From assembly GCF_001045455.1 (NCBI RefSeq), contig NZ_LFNE01000003.1, forward strand, positions 310,001 to 374,000: a DNA stretch of 64,000 bases. The letters run 5' to 3'. The notes under the pieces were generated by a model. That model saw only the letters and a list, made by a program, of their open reading frames with translations. It had not been told where the DNA came from and searched no databases. This stretch comes from Chryseobacterium sp. FH2. Lineage in GTDB: Bacteria; Bacteroidota; Bacteroidia; Flavobacteriales; Weeksellaceae. Below, piece after piece: positions 44,001 through 53,200 of the stretch. Every line of letters begins with the position of its first letter. The first letter of the stretch is position 1. A program made the translations under genes and the position numbers.

Positions 44001-45786
44001 CGACTTTAACCCTAATAATCTTGAGGAAATTTTTGGTGATGATGATGATAACTATACTAAAGTAAACCTTCAGGATGGATATTTTACATCAGGTATCGTA
44101 GAAGCGGGAGACGGAAGTCAGGCTGTTTGGAATAATATCAAAAGTATTGCTGCTAATAAGAAGTTTCAGGAATTTAAAAAACTTGTGGATGTAGATGATT
44201 TAATAAAATTCCAGATCATGTTTATGTTTACAGATACCGAAAACGAGGCAACAGCTATTACTCATAATACCAATCCTGATGTGATGAAAACTAAATTTAT
44301 GATTAATGACACAGACGGATCTTTTTTTGGTGGAATTACCTATTCTTCATCAGATATATCAATGCCTGCAAGAGGATTTGCAGGCGGTGGAGGAAACTAT
44401 AAACAAAAATGGCTTCTTACGACAAGCAGAAATGGCCCCGGAGGATTATTCGGGCGGTTTATGGGCTCAAATACCAATGTAGCAACAGGAAATCTTGAGT
44501 TTAAGACTTTAGTAAAAGATGCTGTTTTACAATATATGGGACCAGCTTCAGGAAATTTTACCGGGGCAGATGGTGCGACATTGTCTGTGGCAAACGTGCA
44601 GAATAAGATCCAGACCGTAATGAATGAGCTTGACAGGTTATACAAATTAGATGCGGCTTATATGGGCTATACATCCAATGTTTATAATCAATGGAAAAAT
44701 ATTGATGGTCCCAGAATTATTGGCCAGGTTCCGGAGAGAGTTTCTTTCAGTTTAAAAAAATGGCTGGAATATAATATGGCACACACTCTTTTACCTGCTG
44801 AAATTCCAACATTAGATACAATCAAGACAACTGATAATATCCAGATAAATAACCCAAATCCGGGAACACAGGTTTATTATACATTAAACGGGACAGATCC
44901 GATGGGAAATGATGGAATAGTTTCGCAGGATGCACATTTATATAGTGGTGAGTTTAATGTACCGGTGGGTACTTACGCTATTGTGGCACGCTCATTTGGA
45001 ACAAATAATTGGGGCCCTAAATTCTCAAAAACCATTAAAGTGGAAGATATGAATTCAGGTAAGTTTGTCATTACCGGAATTAATTATAAACCGCAATCCG
45101 ATGGAGATGCAGAGTTTTTAATGGTTACAAATTCAGGAAGTTCAGATTTGGATGTTTCAGGATATACAATTTCAGATGCTGTTACCTATACTTTTCCTCA
45201 GGGAACAAAAATTTTACCCAACCAGACTATAATGTTGGTGAAAAATCCTACACTGATTACAGGATTTGACCAGTTTACTAAATATCAATGGGCAAGCGGT
45301 AGTCTGAGTAACTCAGGTGAACCAGTTACTTTTAAAGATAAATCCGGAAATACGGTTGATTATGTATTTTTCAGCAGTGTTTCACCTTGGCCGGTTCAGG
45401 CAAACGGACAGGGGTATTATTTAAAGCTAATTTCTCCTGATTTGAATAATGAATTACCGGAAAGCTGGGAGGCTGTGCCAATTGTTAATGTTTTATCGAC
45501 TGCTAAAATGTCAAAATCAACAGAACAGAAATCGGTGAATATCATTCCGGCTGAAAAGGATAATGAGACTAAAATTTACCCTGTTCCTATGAAAGAAGTT
45601 TTATTTGTAAGCACTAATGAAAAATCTGTAATAGCTGTTTACAATATGGCTGGACAGTTTATAAAAATGAAAACTTTTGAGAAAGGAACAAATGCCCTTG
45701 ATGTATCCGAACTGAATAAAGGAGGATATCTTATAAAGATTCAGGGCGAAAAACATTCTAAAGTTTTCAAAGCCGTTAAAGAATAA
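41047..45786 (+). CDS. Large T9SS-secreted protein with DNRLRE-like repeats, lamin-tail and CotH domains
   Basis: A 1579-aa secreted protein. After a signal peptide (about 1-18) come three DNRLRE-type beta domains (about 20-195, 208-375, 396-565), a lamin-tail domain (577-700), a chitobiase-C-like beta domain (729-795), a CotH kinase-like region (about 800-1250; YRGLKTMRNDFNPNNLEEIFG and FTDTENEATAITHN), a second chitobiase-C-like domain (1254-1335), a second lamin-tail domain (1338-1470) and a type A T9SS C-terminal signal (about 1508-1579, with KIYPVPMKEVLFV and LNKGGYLIKI). It should be exported across the outer membrane and attached to or released from the surface. CotH proteins phosphorylate spore-coat proteins in Bacillus; the role here is unknown. 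Confidence 0.9.
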   Translation: MKIKIFILLFCFPAWILSQNLLQVEINNQNNDVEVMSNNTANFISSDLELAGKDGANLQETFLRFDGISLPSDAVINNVYLVFYGDEASTSSTVIKITGEIGSSPPYPASTAATTGLNLKSRNYSGSFAEWITSGCQVNQQYQSPDLKNIVQEMFPNNSMNDVSLAFRIQGSGQGAFTVKSYSGATGYRPKLVINYSTQTTTVNTVISTGNNDAEQVLTTGNIDLGSGVLELGGKYGNTPQISGLRFENVQIPAGAQITNAYIEFYSYGNNVNNAELTFRTELGSPAAYTTANNNIAGRSYSLRKVKWITDAWTTSNTKYKSANLKEIIDETRLNGWQPGQALAFKVEGNDGYATAWSREGNVNYQPRLVIEYLNNGAGPGVGAVQQDETIRRYVSSGNNDAEQVLTTGNMDLGSGVLELGGKYGNIPQTTAIRFENIQLPDNAYVADAYIEFYAYGNSTNAQIKVYSEDSDAAVYTTASENITKRNYSTIFVDWNTGNWVSNSKYRTANLRNVVDQIRMNGWHSGNSLAFKLESASGGASVYSRNGSELYQPRLVIEYLNNNTGPVIEGIETNPANMNKLYINEVSSEGTQIQDEDWLEIYNDHDYPVYFKNQNSGIYLSDKNGNRTLSELKNIYIPAKGFGMFIADSDPAKGNNHLNFGLSADGETIYLSRKVNGTVIQQDVLTYQNIPFNQSFGRFPNGTGSLTSFIKPTYNASNNDGKQRLDLNFSKKRGVYDVGFDLTISAQSGTTIKYTLDGKTPSATVGMTYTAPITINKTSAVKVYAYDSAGNNSGVIAHTYVLRNNYANETALDGYWQWLYKSNITADEYAQAIGEVPIVSVTTNSEPNTLWAEASVEYIDNNVYSGRNNFFSNSLTRKFGQESVGFYNPNLKFKFNADSGVKKANYTFFDDYPNDVFENPGKIQSLELKQGQDNASRNVYNIGFMRFSEKISMNLQKEMGKYALNTRYINLFINGKYRGLKTMRNDFNPNNLEEIFGDDDDNYTKVNLQDGYFTSGIVEAGDGSQAVWNNIKSIAANKKFQEFKKLVDVDDLIKFQIMFMFTDTENEATAITHNTNPDVMKTKFMINDTDGSFFGGITYSSSDISMPARGFAGGGGNYKQKWLLTTSRNGPGGLFGRFMGSNTNVATGNLEFKTLVKDAVLQYMGPASGNFTGADGATLSVANVQNKIQTVMNELDRLYKLDAAYMGYTSNVYNQWKNIDGPRIIGQVPERVSFSLKKWLEYNMAHTLLPAEIPTLDTIKTTDNIQINNPNPGTQVYYTLNGTDPMGNDGIVSQDAHLYSGEFNVPVGTYAIVARSFGTNNWGPKFSKTIKVEDMNSGKFVITGINYKPQSDGDAEFLMVTNSGSSDLDVSGYTISDAVTYTFPQGTKILPNQTIMLVKNPTLITGFDQFTKYQWASGSLSNSGEPVTFKDKSGNTVDYVFFSSVSPWPVQANGQGYYLKLISPDLNNELPESWEAVPIVNVLSTAKMSKSTEQKSVNIIPAEKDNETKIYPVPMKEVLFVSTNEKSVIAVYNMAGQFIKMKTFEKGTNALDVSELNKGGYLIKIQGEKHSKVFKAVKE
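41671..42334 (+). repeat. Direct repeat inside the CotH/T9SS gene
   Basis: About 100 bases at 41671-41770 recur at 42235-42334 with only scattered differences (shared core GCCGAACAGGTTCTTAC). The spacing is 564 bases, exactly 188 codons, so the second and third DNRLRE-like domains arose by in-frame duplication or are kept alike by gene conversion. Confidence 0.85.
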
Positions 45787-45818
45787 AGAGTATTTAACAG
45801 AAAAAACATAATGAATGT

Positions 45819-45853
45819 AAAGTCCTCCAAATTATTAATTTGGAGGACTTTTT
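45819..45853. terminator. Strong terminator after the CotH/T9SS gene
   Basis: AAAGTCCTCCAAATT (45819-45833) pairs perfectly with AATTTGGAGGACTTT (45837-45851) across a three-base loop, followed by TT. It lies between convergent genes and could act on both strands. Confidence 0.9.
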
Positions 45854-45960
45854 AGTATTTCATTTAAAAATTACAACATGGTTTTAGATTGAAGTTCCCA
45901 TATTAACCAGGAAGAACAAACCTGCCAGACTGTTGGGTCTATAAAAATGCGATAAGATTT

Positions 45961-46815
45961 TTACATTTCATTAAAAAATAGCATTAGGTTGACACTTGAT
46001 TCCAAATTCATTTTTTTTCGAAGCCTGTATTTGATGGATTCTATTGCTTTGTAAGTGGAATTTGTTGCTATTGCAATCTCTTTTGTGGTCAGTCCGAGTT
46101 TTATCAAAGCACAGACTTCAAGTTCTGTTTCATTGATTTTAGGACATATTTCCCTAATCTTGTTAACGAATATGAGGTTTGTAGCCAAGAAAAGAGGCAT
46201 AAAGGAATTGTCTCTCCTGTTAATTGATTCAAATATATCGACTAATTCTACTACTGTATTATTCTCATTTTGTACTATTTTCAATGATTCTTCCGGAGCC
46301 CTTTTGTTTTTAAACCAAAAATCAGCGATATAATAAAAGAGTAACCCTATTGCAAGTACTGCAGTAACCCGCAGATATCCCAGATAAAGATTGCTGTCTC
46401 CGGAAGACCTTAAGATGTTGTTCTGCTCTCTGAAAAGAAATAATAAGAAAGTAATGCTGATAATGATTAATGAGCATAAAATAATTCTCTGTAGATTTTT
46501 AAATAATACAAGAGTATATAAAAATAACAGGCAAAATATGGCTACAAAAAACAAATCAAGAAAAAAATAATGACAAAGAAAAGAGAAATAGATTGTCAGA
46601 ATACTCATGTTCAAAAATTTGAACCTTTCTATGTTTGATTTATTAATATTGAACAGCATGACAAGATTGAATAGTAAAACAATTGATGTAGGATACAATA
46701 ACATCTTTTTGCTGCTAAAGAAGAAATCTGCAACAGATATAAAGAAGAATATAATCGAAAGTGTAATGATTGTTTTGAGTAATAATTTCGATTCTTCATT
46801 TGTAATTTTTTTCAT
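45961..46815 (-). CDS. Membrane-anchored LuxR-type regulator
   Basis: A 284-aa protein with four to five hydrophobic helices (about residues 13-160) and a C-terminal LuxR/GerE HTH: ETELEVCALIKLGLTTKEIA and STYKAIESIKYRLRKKMNL at about 220-275. There is no receiver or kinase domain, so it is a one-component regulator that would act while anchored in the inner membrane. I took the ATG at 46815 (MKKITNEESK); the frame is open further up to a GTG at 46911, but those residues look like translated leader. The signal and targets are unknown. Confidence 0.75.
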   Translation of the reverse strand: MKKITNEESKLLLKTIITLSIIFFFISVADFFFSSKKMLLYPTSIVLLFNLVMLFNINKSNIERFKFLNMSILTIYFSFLCHYFFLDLFFVAIFCLLFLYTLVLFKNLQRIILCSLIIISITFLLFLFREQNNILRSSGDSNLYLGYLRVTAVLAIGLLFYYIADFWFKNKRAPEESLKIVQNENNTVVELVDIFESINRRDNSFMPLFLATNLIFVNKIREICPKINETELEVCALIKLGLTTKEIAIATNSTYKAIESIKYRLRKKMNLESSVNLMLFFNEM

Positions 46816-47127
46816 GTGCTTTTGTTCGAAAATTTTTTGTTTTAGAGTTTTACGAATTAATTTTTGGCAAACATATAGTATATGACATTTTACGTGAGAA
46901 TTAAGCATCACTCAAAAACCCTCATTTCACCTTAGATAAAATAAATTACTGAGAGTCAGTTGTTTGAGTTTTATAAAGAAAAGGGTATTATTGACCTTTT
47001 TTGGGGAGTAATAATGATTTTAAACAGTATTGAAGAAATCCGGCAAAATATATTGAAATCTAGAATTTGGCTAAAGTCTGAGATAGTATTGATTCCAACG
47101 TGGGCGTATCAAAAAAAACGAATAATT

Positions 47128-47469
47128 TTACTCATCAATTTTAAATTTAGATTTCCATCTTGCAATGGTATTTCTGCTCAGTTTGAAATGAATTGACAGC
47201 TGAGTATTATTAAGATCATATTTTTTTTGATATTCCAGTATCTTAGAAATAGACTGATTATCATAAGACCGGAGACGCTGATTATCTGCAGATATTTCAT
47301 GGCATCCAAAAATCCGCTCATTAAGCTGAATAATATCCAAAACACTCAATTCTTCCTTTGACAATATAGATTGGCATTCATTAATTTTACCAGGAAATTT
47401 TTTAGTGAGGATATCTGAATAAATTTTTTTATAGTAAGGTTGTCTCATTTTTTGTTTTTCTCGATCCAT
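47128..47469 (-). CDS. Small HTH protein (second of a pair)
   Basis: A 113-aa protein with a C-terminal helix-turn-helix, LNNTQLSIHFKLSRNTIARWKSKF, and an N-terminal part that I do not recognise (YYKKIYSDILTKKFPGKINEC). It overlaps the preceding gene by 25 bases on the same strand, implying translational coupling. Such HTH proteins are often labelled transposase-like, but no catalytic transposase gene or terminal inverted repeat is nearby. Probably a DNA-binding protein working with its upstream partner. Confidence 0.7.
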   Translation of the reverse strand: MDREKQKMRQPYYKKIYSDILTKKFPGKINECQSILSKEELSVLDIIQLNERIFGCHEISADNQRLRSYDNQSISKILEYQKKYDLNNTQLSIHFKLSRNTIARWKSKFKIDE

Positions 47470-47870
47470 TTGTATAAAGTTGTTTTAGGAATATTATATT
47501 CACTAACGATTTGGCTTTTTGTTTTCTCTCCTTTTTCAAGCATTTCAAGCATAAAATTGATAACCTCTTTGGTATAAATATTCTTGCGGAAATGTGGCAT
47601 TTGTGAATTGTCCTTATTTTTCTTACTTCTGATACCGGAAGAAGCCGGAGAATAGAATATCAAATTCTGTGAATAAAACCGGAAAAAATCGTATTCTAAA
47701 ATCCTGCTCCATTTCAAAAGAATTTCAGTATCCAAACTTTTAGAATTATACATATTTGAAATGTCCTTTTCTGTACAATTAAAGAACTTACATAGCCTGT
47801 GCATTTCTATTTCATATTCCTGGGCTCGTTTATTGATCATTAAACCGATGTTTATATCTTTAAAATTCAT
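47445..47870 (-). CDS. HTH protein of a Chryseobacterium-type family (first of a pair)
   Basis: A 141-aa protein with an N-terminal helical domain (INIGLMINKRAQEYEIEMHR, then LLKWSRILEYDFFRFYSQNL), a polar linker, and a C-terminal HTH, KTKSQIVSEYNIPKTTLYKW (about 113-135). The layout is one I recall as recurring in Chryseobacterium genomes, commonly annotated as transposase although no transposase partner is present. The stop overlaps the start of the 113-aa HTH gene. Function unknown; likely DNA-binding. Confidence 0.72.
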   Translation of the reverse strand: MNFKDINIGLMINKRAQEYEIEMHRLCKFFNCTEKDISNMYNSKSLDTEILLKWSRILEYDFFRFYSQNLIFYSPASSGIRSKKNKDNSQMPHFRKNIYTKEVINFMLEMLEKGEKTKSQIVSEYNIPKTTLYKWIEKNKK

Positions 47871-48480
47871 TGTATAATATCTTAACTTTTAATTTGAAGT
47901 AGGCGCTGATGTCTTTTAGGTACAGATAGAAAATACATTAAGTTTGACTCATCATTTAATCGTAAAGGCTATACAAAGTGTGTTTAATTTGTATCGATAC
48001 ATTATTGTAATTTGTATGAAAAATCTGACCGGGAAAAACATCTCTGTATAGCCTTGCTGAAAATATTTCATCATTTGTGTTGACAGACTTCTATTTGAGG
48101 GGCAATCATTTAAGAGTAGTCTGGCTTATAAAATATTTATATTAGAATTTATGATTCAGCTATCTGTTTAAAATTCATTTGCTTTTTATAATTATTTGCT
48201 TTTTTACATATATGAGTGTTGTTTATTTAATTAATAACTTGGTTTTGTAGTATTTTTTCATTGTATAAAGACTTATATATGATAAAAAGAAAATCGATTA
48301 ATAATTTCCATTATTTCAGATATGCTCATATATTATTAAATTTGTAACTTACTTTTGCAAAATTAGTTGATAGGAGGAATCAAAAATTTCACATCTAAAT
48401 AGAATTTTAAATTTCATTAAAGTTTTGTAGAATTTTGAAAGTCAATACTTTGCATAAGCTTTTTTTTGAAAAACATTATA
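47871..48480. other. Divergent intergenic region with a candidate promoter
   Basis: AT-rich, no gene. TACTTTTG at 48350-48357 (plus strand) matches TAnnTTTG and could serve the AraC-type gene with a leader of about 120 bases. AAGTCTGTCA reads on the minus strand at 48081-48090, part of a motif also seen at 3705 and 39053. Confidence 0.45.
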
Positions 48481-49560
48481 ATGACAACTGATAAAAAATT
48501 TATAGATGGATCTGTAGATGCATTAAAGAGAAAATTAATTTCACAATATGTGTATTTAATGTCTGGTATATTACTGGGATACTCTTTAGTATTTTATTTT
48601 GTTATTAAAGATTCGTTTTTTGCAGCTTGCACATTTGCCTATTCTGTTTTATTATTTTATACATTTATCATTATTCGTAAAAGCTATAATGTAAAAGTAC
48701 TTGTACATCTTTATCTGACTTATGCTCCTTTATTTGCAGGATTTATTATGCTTGATTTCTGGAAATATTCTGCTGCTACTGCCATGTGGCTTTTACCTGT
48801 ACCGCTGGGAGCCCATATTTTTCTGGGAAAAAAATACGTTTATATATATTCAATATATATATTACTGATAATTATCGCGGTAAGTGTTCTGACAAAACTA
48901 TTTGTGTTTGATTATTTCAATCTCAGTGATGTAAATGTTATTGTAATCTCTGATACTTTTGTTGGAATAGTGAATCTTGCCGTATTCAGCCTTCTGATAT
49001 ATTATAATGAGAAAATAAGAAAAGCAGAAATAGAGGAAAATATTTTTAATAAGATTACATTTTCTGAAAATAAAAATGACAATCAAATAAATAATAATTT
49101 TAGTGATACTAATGAAGCCGAAGCCTTTGTATTTACTGAACCCGCTGACAAAGACAGGATGATGTATGCAGATAGTGAAAATACAGAAAAGTATATTGCT
49201 TTGTTTAAAGAGGTTAAAAATATTGTAGAAGAAAAGGCTTACTTTAAAGATGTGGATTTTACCATTTCTCAATTATCTAATATTTTGAGATCCAATAATT
49301 TATATATATCCAAATCAATTAAGCTGAATGGATTTTCAAATTTTAATCATTATCTGAATATGTGCAGAATTGAAAATGTAAAAAAACTGCTTCAGGAAAA
49401 TGATATCAGTAAGGTTACCTTAATGTACATCTATACGGCATCCGGATTTTCTAATCAGTCTACTTTTAATAGGGTATTTAAACAAATTGAGGGAATAACA
49501 CCGTCCGAATATATAATGACTATAAAAGAGGAGGAAGACAGGGACGTAGTGCATGAGTAA
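48481..49560 (+). CDS. Membrane-anchored AraC-type regulator
   Basis: A 359-aa protein with about six hydrophobic helices (about residues 20-180) and a C-terminal AraC/XylS double HTH: TISQLSNILRSNNLYISKSI, then IENVKKLLQENDISKVTLMY and ASGFSNQSTFNRVFKQIEGITPSEY. An acidic linker (about 190-240) joins the two. It is a one-component membrane regulator; neither ligand nor target can be read. I chose the ATG at 48481; a TTG 15 bases upstream is in frame. Confidence 0.85.
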   Translation: MTTDKKFIDGSVDALKRKLISQYVYLMSGILLGYSLVFYFVIKDSFFAACTFAYSVLLFYTFIIIRKSYNVKVLVHLYLTYAPLFAGFIMLDFWKYSAATAMWLLPVPLGAHIFLGKKYVYIYSIYILLIIIAVSVLTKLFVFDYFNLSDVNVIVISDTFVGIVNLAVFSLLIYYNEKIRKAEIEENIFNKITFSENKNDNQINNNFSDTNEAEAFVFTEPADKDRMMYADSENTEKYIALFKEVKNIVEEKAYFKDVDFTISQLSNILRSNNLYISKSIKLNGFSNFNHYLNMCRIENVKKLLQENDISKVTLMYIYTASGFSNQSTFNRVFKQIEGITPSEYIMTIKEEEDRDVVHE

Positions 49561-49630
49561 TCATTTATAATTTCTTCTTTATAGATTCGCTTTGCATTAA
49601 TTCATCATCAAAATTTATATTATCTCTAAA

Positions 49631-49660
49631 AAAAGTTCGGCACATTTGCACCGAACTTAA
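49631..49660 (-). terminator. Terminator of the 1459-aa/166-aa operon
   Basis: AAGTTCGG (49633-49640) pairs with CCGAACTT (49651-49658) across a ten-base loop. On the minus strand it is followed by a T run, so it serves the minus-strand operon. Confidence 0.8.
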
Positions 49661-49681
49661 AAACTAATATCAAAAACGCCT

Positions 49682-50182
49682 TTACTTCCAAAAGCTCCAT
49701 TTTAATCCATCAAATACAGCTATTGTTTTACTCACTGTATCGTAACAGATAGTCCCTGCTACCGGACTTTTCATATTTGTAACCGGATCATTGACCTTTG
49801 GTAAAACTAAGGCTTTATCAGCAGATTCAAGTACCAGCACACCTTGTGCCGGTGAACCTGGAGCGCCAATAATAATGCCTCCGCCTTCTTCGGCAGATGT
49901 ATTGGGCATTGTGCCTGTAAGACTTCCGGTGTCTGATAAAGAAACCCATAAGTCATTCTCACGCATTTTTACCGTAATGTCTGATTTATCAAGCAAAAAT
50001 GTCCCGTTGCTTGCTGCGGTCCCGGTTGGAAGAGTGTCTACAACCGGAAGGAGAATTCCTGTATTAGATAAAGGAAAATCCAGAATAGCATCTCCGTCCA
50101 CAGAATCCTTACCCATGCCGACCTGTGCTTTTATGAAAGAAGAGCCGGCAAGAATAACTGTTAATATTATTATTTTTTTCAT
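49682..50182 (-). CDS. Small secreted protein, companion of the 1459-aa protein
   Basis: A 166-aa protein with a signal peptide (about 1-19, ending FIKAQ). It is Gly/Ala/Asp-rich with a short C-terminal module SPVAGTICYDTVSKTIAVFDGLKW, which resembles the C-terminal tail of the 1459-aa protein (NPVEGMLIYDTVDKCMKLYNGT) encoded 19 bases upstream. Likely exported. No known domain; function unknown. Confidence 0.75.
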   Translation of the reverse strand: MKKIIILTVILAGSSFIKAQVGMGKDSVDGDAILDFPLSNTGILLPVVDTLPTGTAASNGTFLLDKSDITVKMRENDLWVSLSDTGSLTGTMPNTSAEEGGGIIIGAPGSPAQGVLVLESADKALVLPKVNDPVTNMKSPVAGTICYDTVSKTIAVFDGLKWSFWK

Positions 50183-50201
50183 TTAATTAATTTTAAAATT
50201 A

Positions 50202-53200
50202 TTATTCATTACAGCTTCTCACCACACAATTCCATCCGGTTCCGTTATAAAGCTTCATACATTTATCTACGGTATCGTAGATTAGCATGCCTTCTACCGG
50301 ATTTGCAATCAGAGAGCTTTGGGAACGTGTAATGACAAAACCTCTTGTTTTTGATTCCAGAGCCACGGCACCATTGGGAAGATTTTCCGGCCATCCGTTT
50401 TGCTTAGCCTGAATGGTAATACCGATTTTAGTAATCATATCAGCAGGAGAGGTGTTCGGATCTTTTGTACAGTAAGTACATTCCAGAACTTTTAATAAAT
50501 GGGAAGATACAGAATTAGAAGCTCCACATTCAGACTGAGGATCTACTGTAACAGATGCCATATTGCTAAAATATTTGCTTCCGTCCACATCAGTATAAGC
50601 CATTGTAGCAGAAGTATTGGTATTAACTTTAAATTTAATCACCGCTGTTTGTCCTGCAGCTATGTTCATTCCTGAGATATAAACCTGATCTCCGTCAAAT
50701 ATCGCTGTTCCGTTAGCTGTAAAATTAGTCTGGACTAAAGAACCAGCGATGTACGTCTGGGCTGCATCCAGATTATCAGTAAATTCCACATCGGTAATAG
50801 GATTTGCATCATTATTTGTGATGTTAACCGTATATTCAAGCTCTGTAGAAGACGCTCCGAAACATCTGTTAACAGATTTTGTTACCGTTGGTTTAGTGAT
50901 CGCTGTTGAAGCCGTATAAGTAATGCTCGTATCCTGATATCCTGCAGCTCCGCTATCATCATCGCTTCTATAAGGATTGGGATCATTGATTCCCCCATCT
51001 ACCGTGTAATTGAAGTGTGTAGCATAGGTTCCTGCTCCTGAAGGCCTTACTTTTACATAAATATAAGAATTCCCTGAAGGTACTGTCAAATCATTTAGTA
51101 AGAAACTTTGGCCTGCATATATAGGAGTTTCGGTTCCAAGACCTACATAGCTATCCGCTACATATTGTAACCCTCCTGGTAAAGTATTATTAATATCAAT
51201 CGTTTTAGGTGAGCAGTTATTATTTTTAATATTTAATTTTAATGTTGCATCCTCACAAGTTGGCAGTTGATTTTCAATATATGAAGCAATAATACTCACG
51301 TTATCCGGGATTGGCTCAATCGGATTATCACAAACAAATGACATATTACCAATGTAAAGGAAATCAACTTTGCTGAATACCGGGCTTCTGTCAATCGTCC
51401 ATTCTATCACGATTTTCTCAACAGGTTTTTCAAAATCTACATTTACCGTTGCATAATCCAGAATATCTAGATAAGGTTGAGTTCCTGTTGCTGTACCTGT
51501 AGAAGCATCAATTGTGTATCTTCTTAAAATATTATTAAGAGCGGGTGTAGAATTATAAGCATAATTCATTTTTGGAGTGACTTGATCAGTACCGCAATAG
51601 CCAATTACTTTTACAATTGTAGACTGTCCTGCCAATTTAGTAATGCCTGCAATCTGGAAGCTGGCTTTTGCAGCTTTAGTTCCATTAATATCTTTTAAAT
51701 TCACGGTATAAGATACTTTACCTGCTTCGCCACTCATATTATCGTATCTTGATAGCTGTGTCCATGTACCAAACATTCTTGGGAAAATAGTAGGAATCCA
51801 TTCTACACCTGAAGGATAAGTAACACTGATATCTGCTGATAATGCACCACTTGCAGGGGCAGTTCCGCTTAAAGGGATATTATTCAAAGTATTGTTTGTA
51901 GCACCGGTTGCACCTCCGTTAAACCAGGCTTGCCCATTTTGCAGTGTTTGTTTTCCTCCTAAACATGCCTGACAGGCTGCAGGACCAACTTTACCAACTA
52001 CAGTAAAATACTGTCCGTTTTTAAAGTTATAATAAAATATTGCTTTACCTCCGGAAACGCTTATTGCCGGTGAAATTCCTGTGTTGGTTGTGAATCCACT
52101 GTCATCTGAGAAATATAAAGATATCTCACTGTTGATATTATAGGAAGATAAATCAACTTCGAAATAAGACGCATTAACAGTTCCTGTTTTCTGAACCAGC
52201 CATGTTTTGTTGATTCTTACAAGGCCGTCCGATAAAGCAGGGCAACTCACGGGATTCACCACTGATGTACCGGTATGCACGTTGTTATCACCAAACATCA
52301 TAAATCCTTTATCTGCCAATGATGTTCTGCTTATATTGGAATTTGGTGATGTAAAATCATTGATGGTAGATGCTGTAAGAATACTGTTATCATTAATGCT
52401 ATGAGATATTTTCTGATCTAAATTACCATTTACATCTCTTGCAATACCAAAAATATTGTTGTTGAAAGCCGTATTAGTAGATGAGTTCCAGACAATAGTA
52501 GCAGCAGAATTGATATAATTCAAAGGCTGTATCAGTGTAATACCATACTTTACTGCAAAATAGGTATCTACTTTATCTCTGTCCTGTGCAGATAAACTAA
52601 CATTATAGTAGGCAACTTCCGGAATTCTTCCTGCAAAACCAAAAACGCTTCCGCCTATTTGCATATTACTAAGAACATCTGCAGTTATTGCATCCGAAAA
52701 AGTAACAAAACTACCGTTATAACCTACCTGTTTATTATTGCCACTGACAATTGAGCTTACTTGCCCCCCAACTAAAGTCATTTTATTTAAAAGAGCATTA
52801 AAAGCTGTATTTTGCCTGTTTATAATGCCTCCGTTATCTATATAGTGGAGAGTTACCAAATTACTTGATGAATTAATACCTAAACCATATCTATGCGCTG
52901 CGCCGCTTCCTGCGATATTTCCGAATCTGAAAATATGGCTGTAAGTAGGATCGATATCTCCTGATTTGGCACCTACTGCGAAAGTTGTATGCAATCTACC
53001 CAAAGATGCAGGGTTTATGACCGCTGTAAAGTGAGCGAAATCTGTTGAAGAGAATGTATAGAACGGATTATAGTTGCTGTTTGCATCACCGTTAGATAAT
53101 AAGATGGCTCCTGTACCATTTTTACTTATGGTAAAACCATTTACTCTGTCAGACCAATTGGTTAAAGTAGCAGTAACGCCGGCATCATACCAATATCCCA

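Noticed and set aside
46960-47196. 78-codon plus-strand frame next to the HTH pair
   Set aside because: Its 3' third is the complement of the 113-aa HTH gene and the rest lacks recognisable pattern.
47128-47870. Calling the HTH pair an insertion sequence
   Set aside because: No DDE or other transposase, no terminal inverted repeats and no target duplication could be seen.
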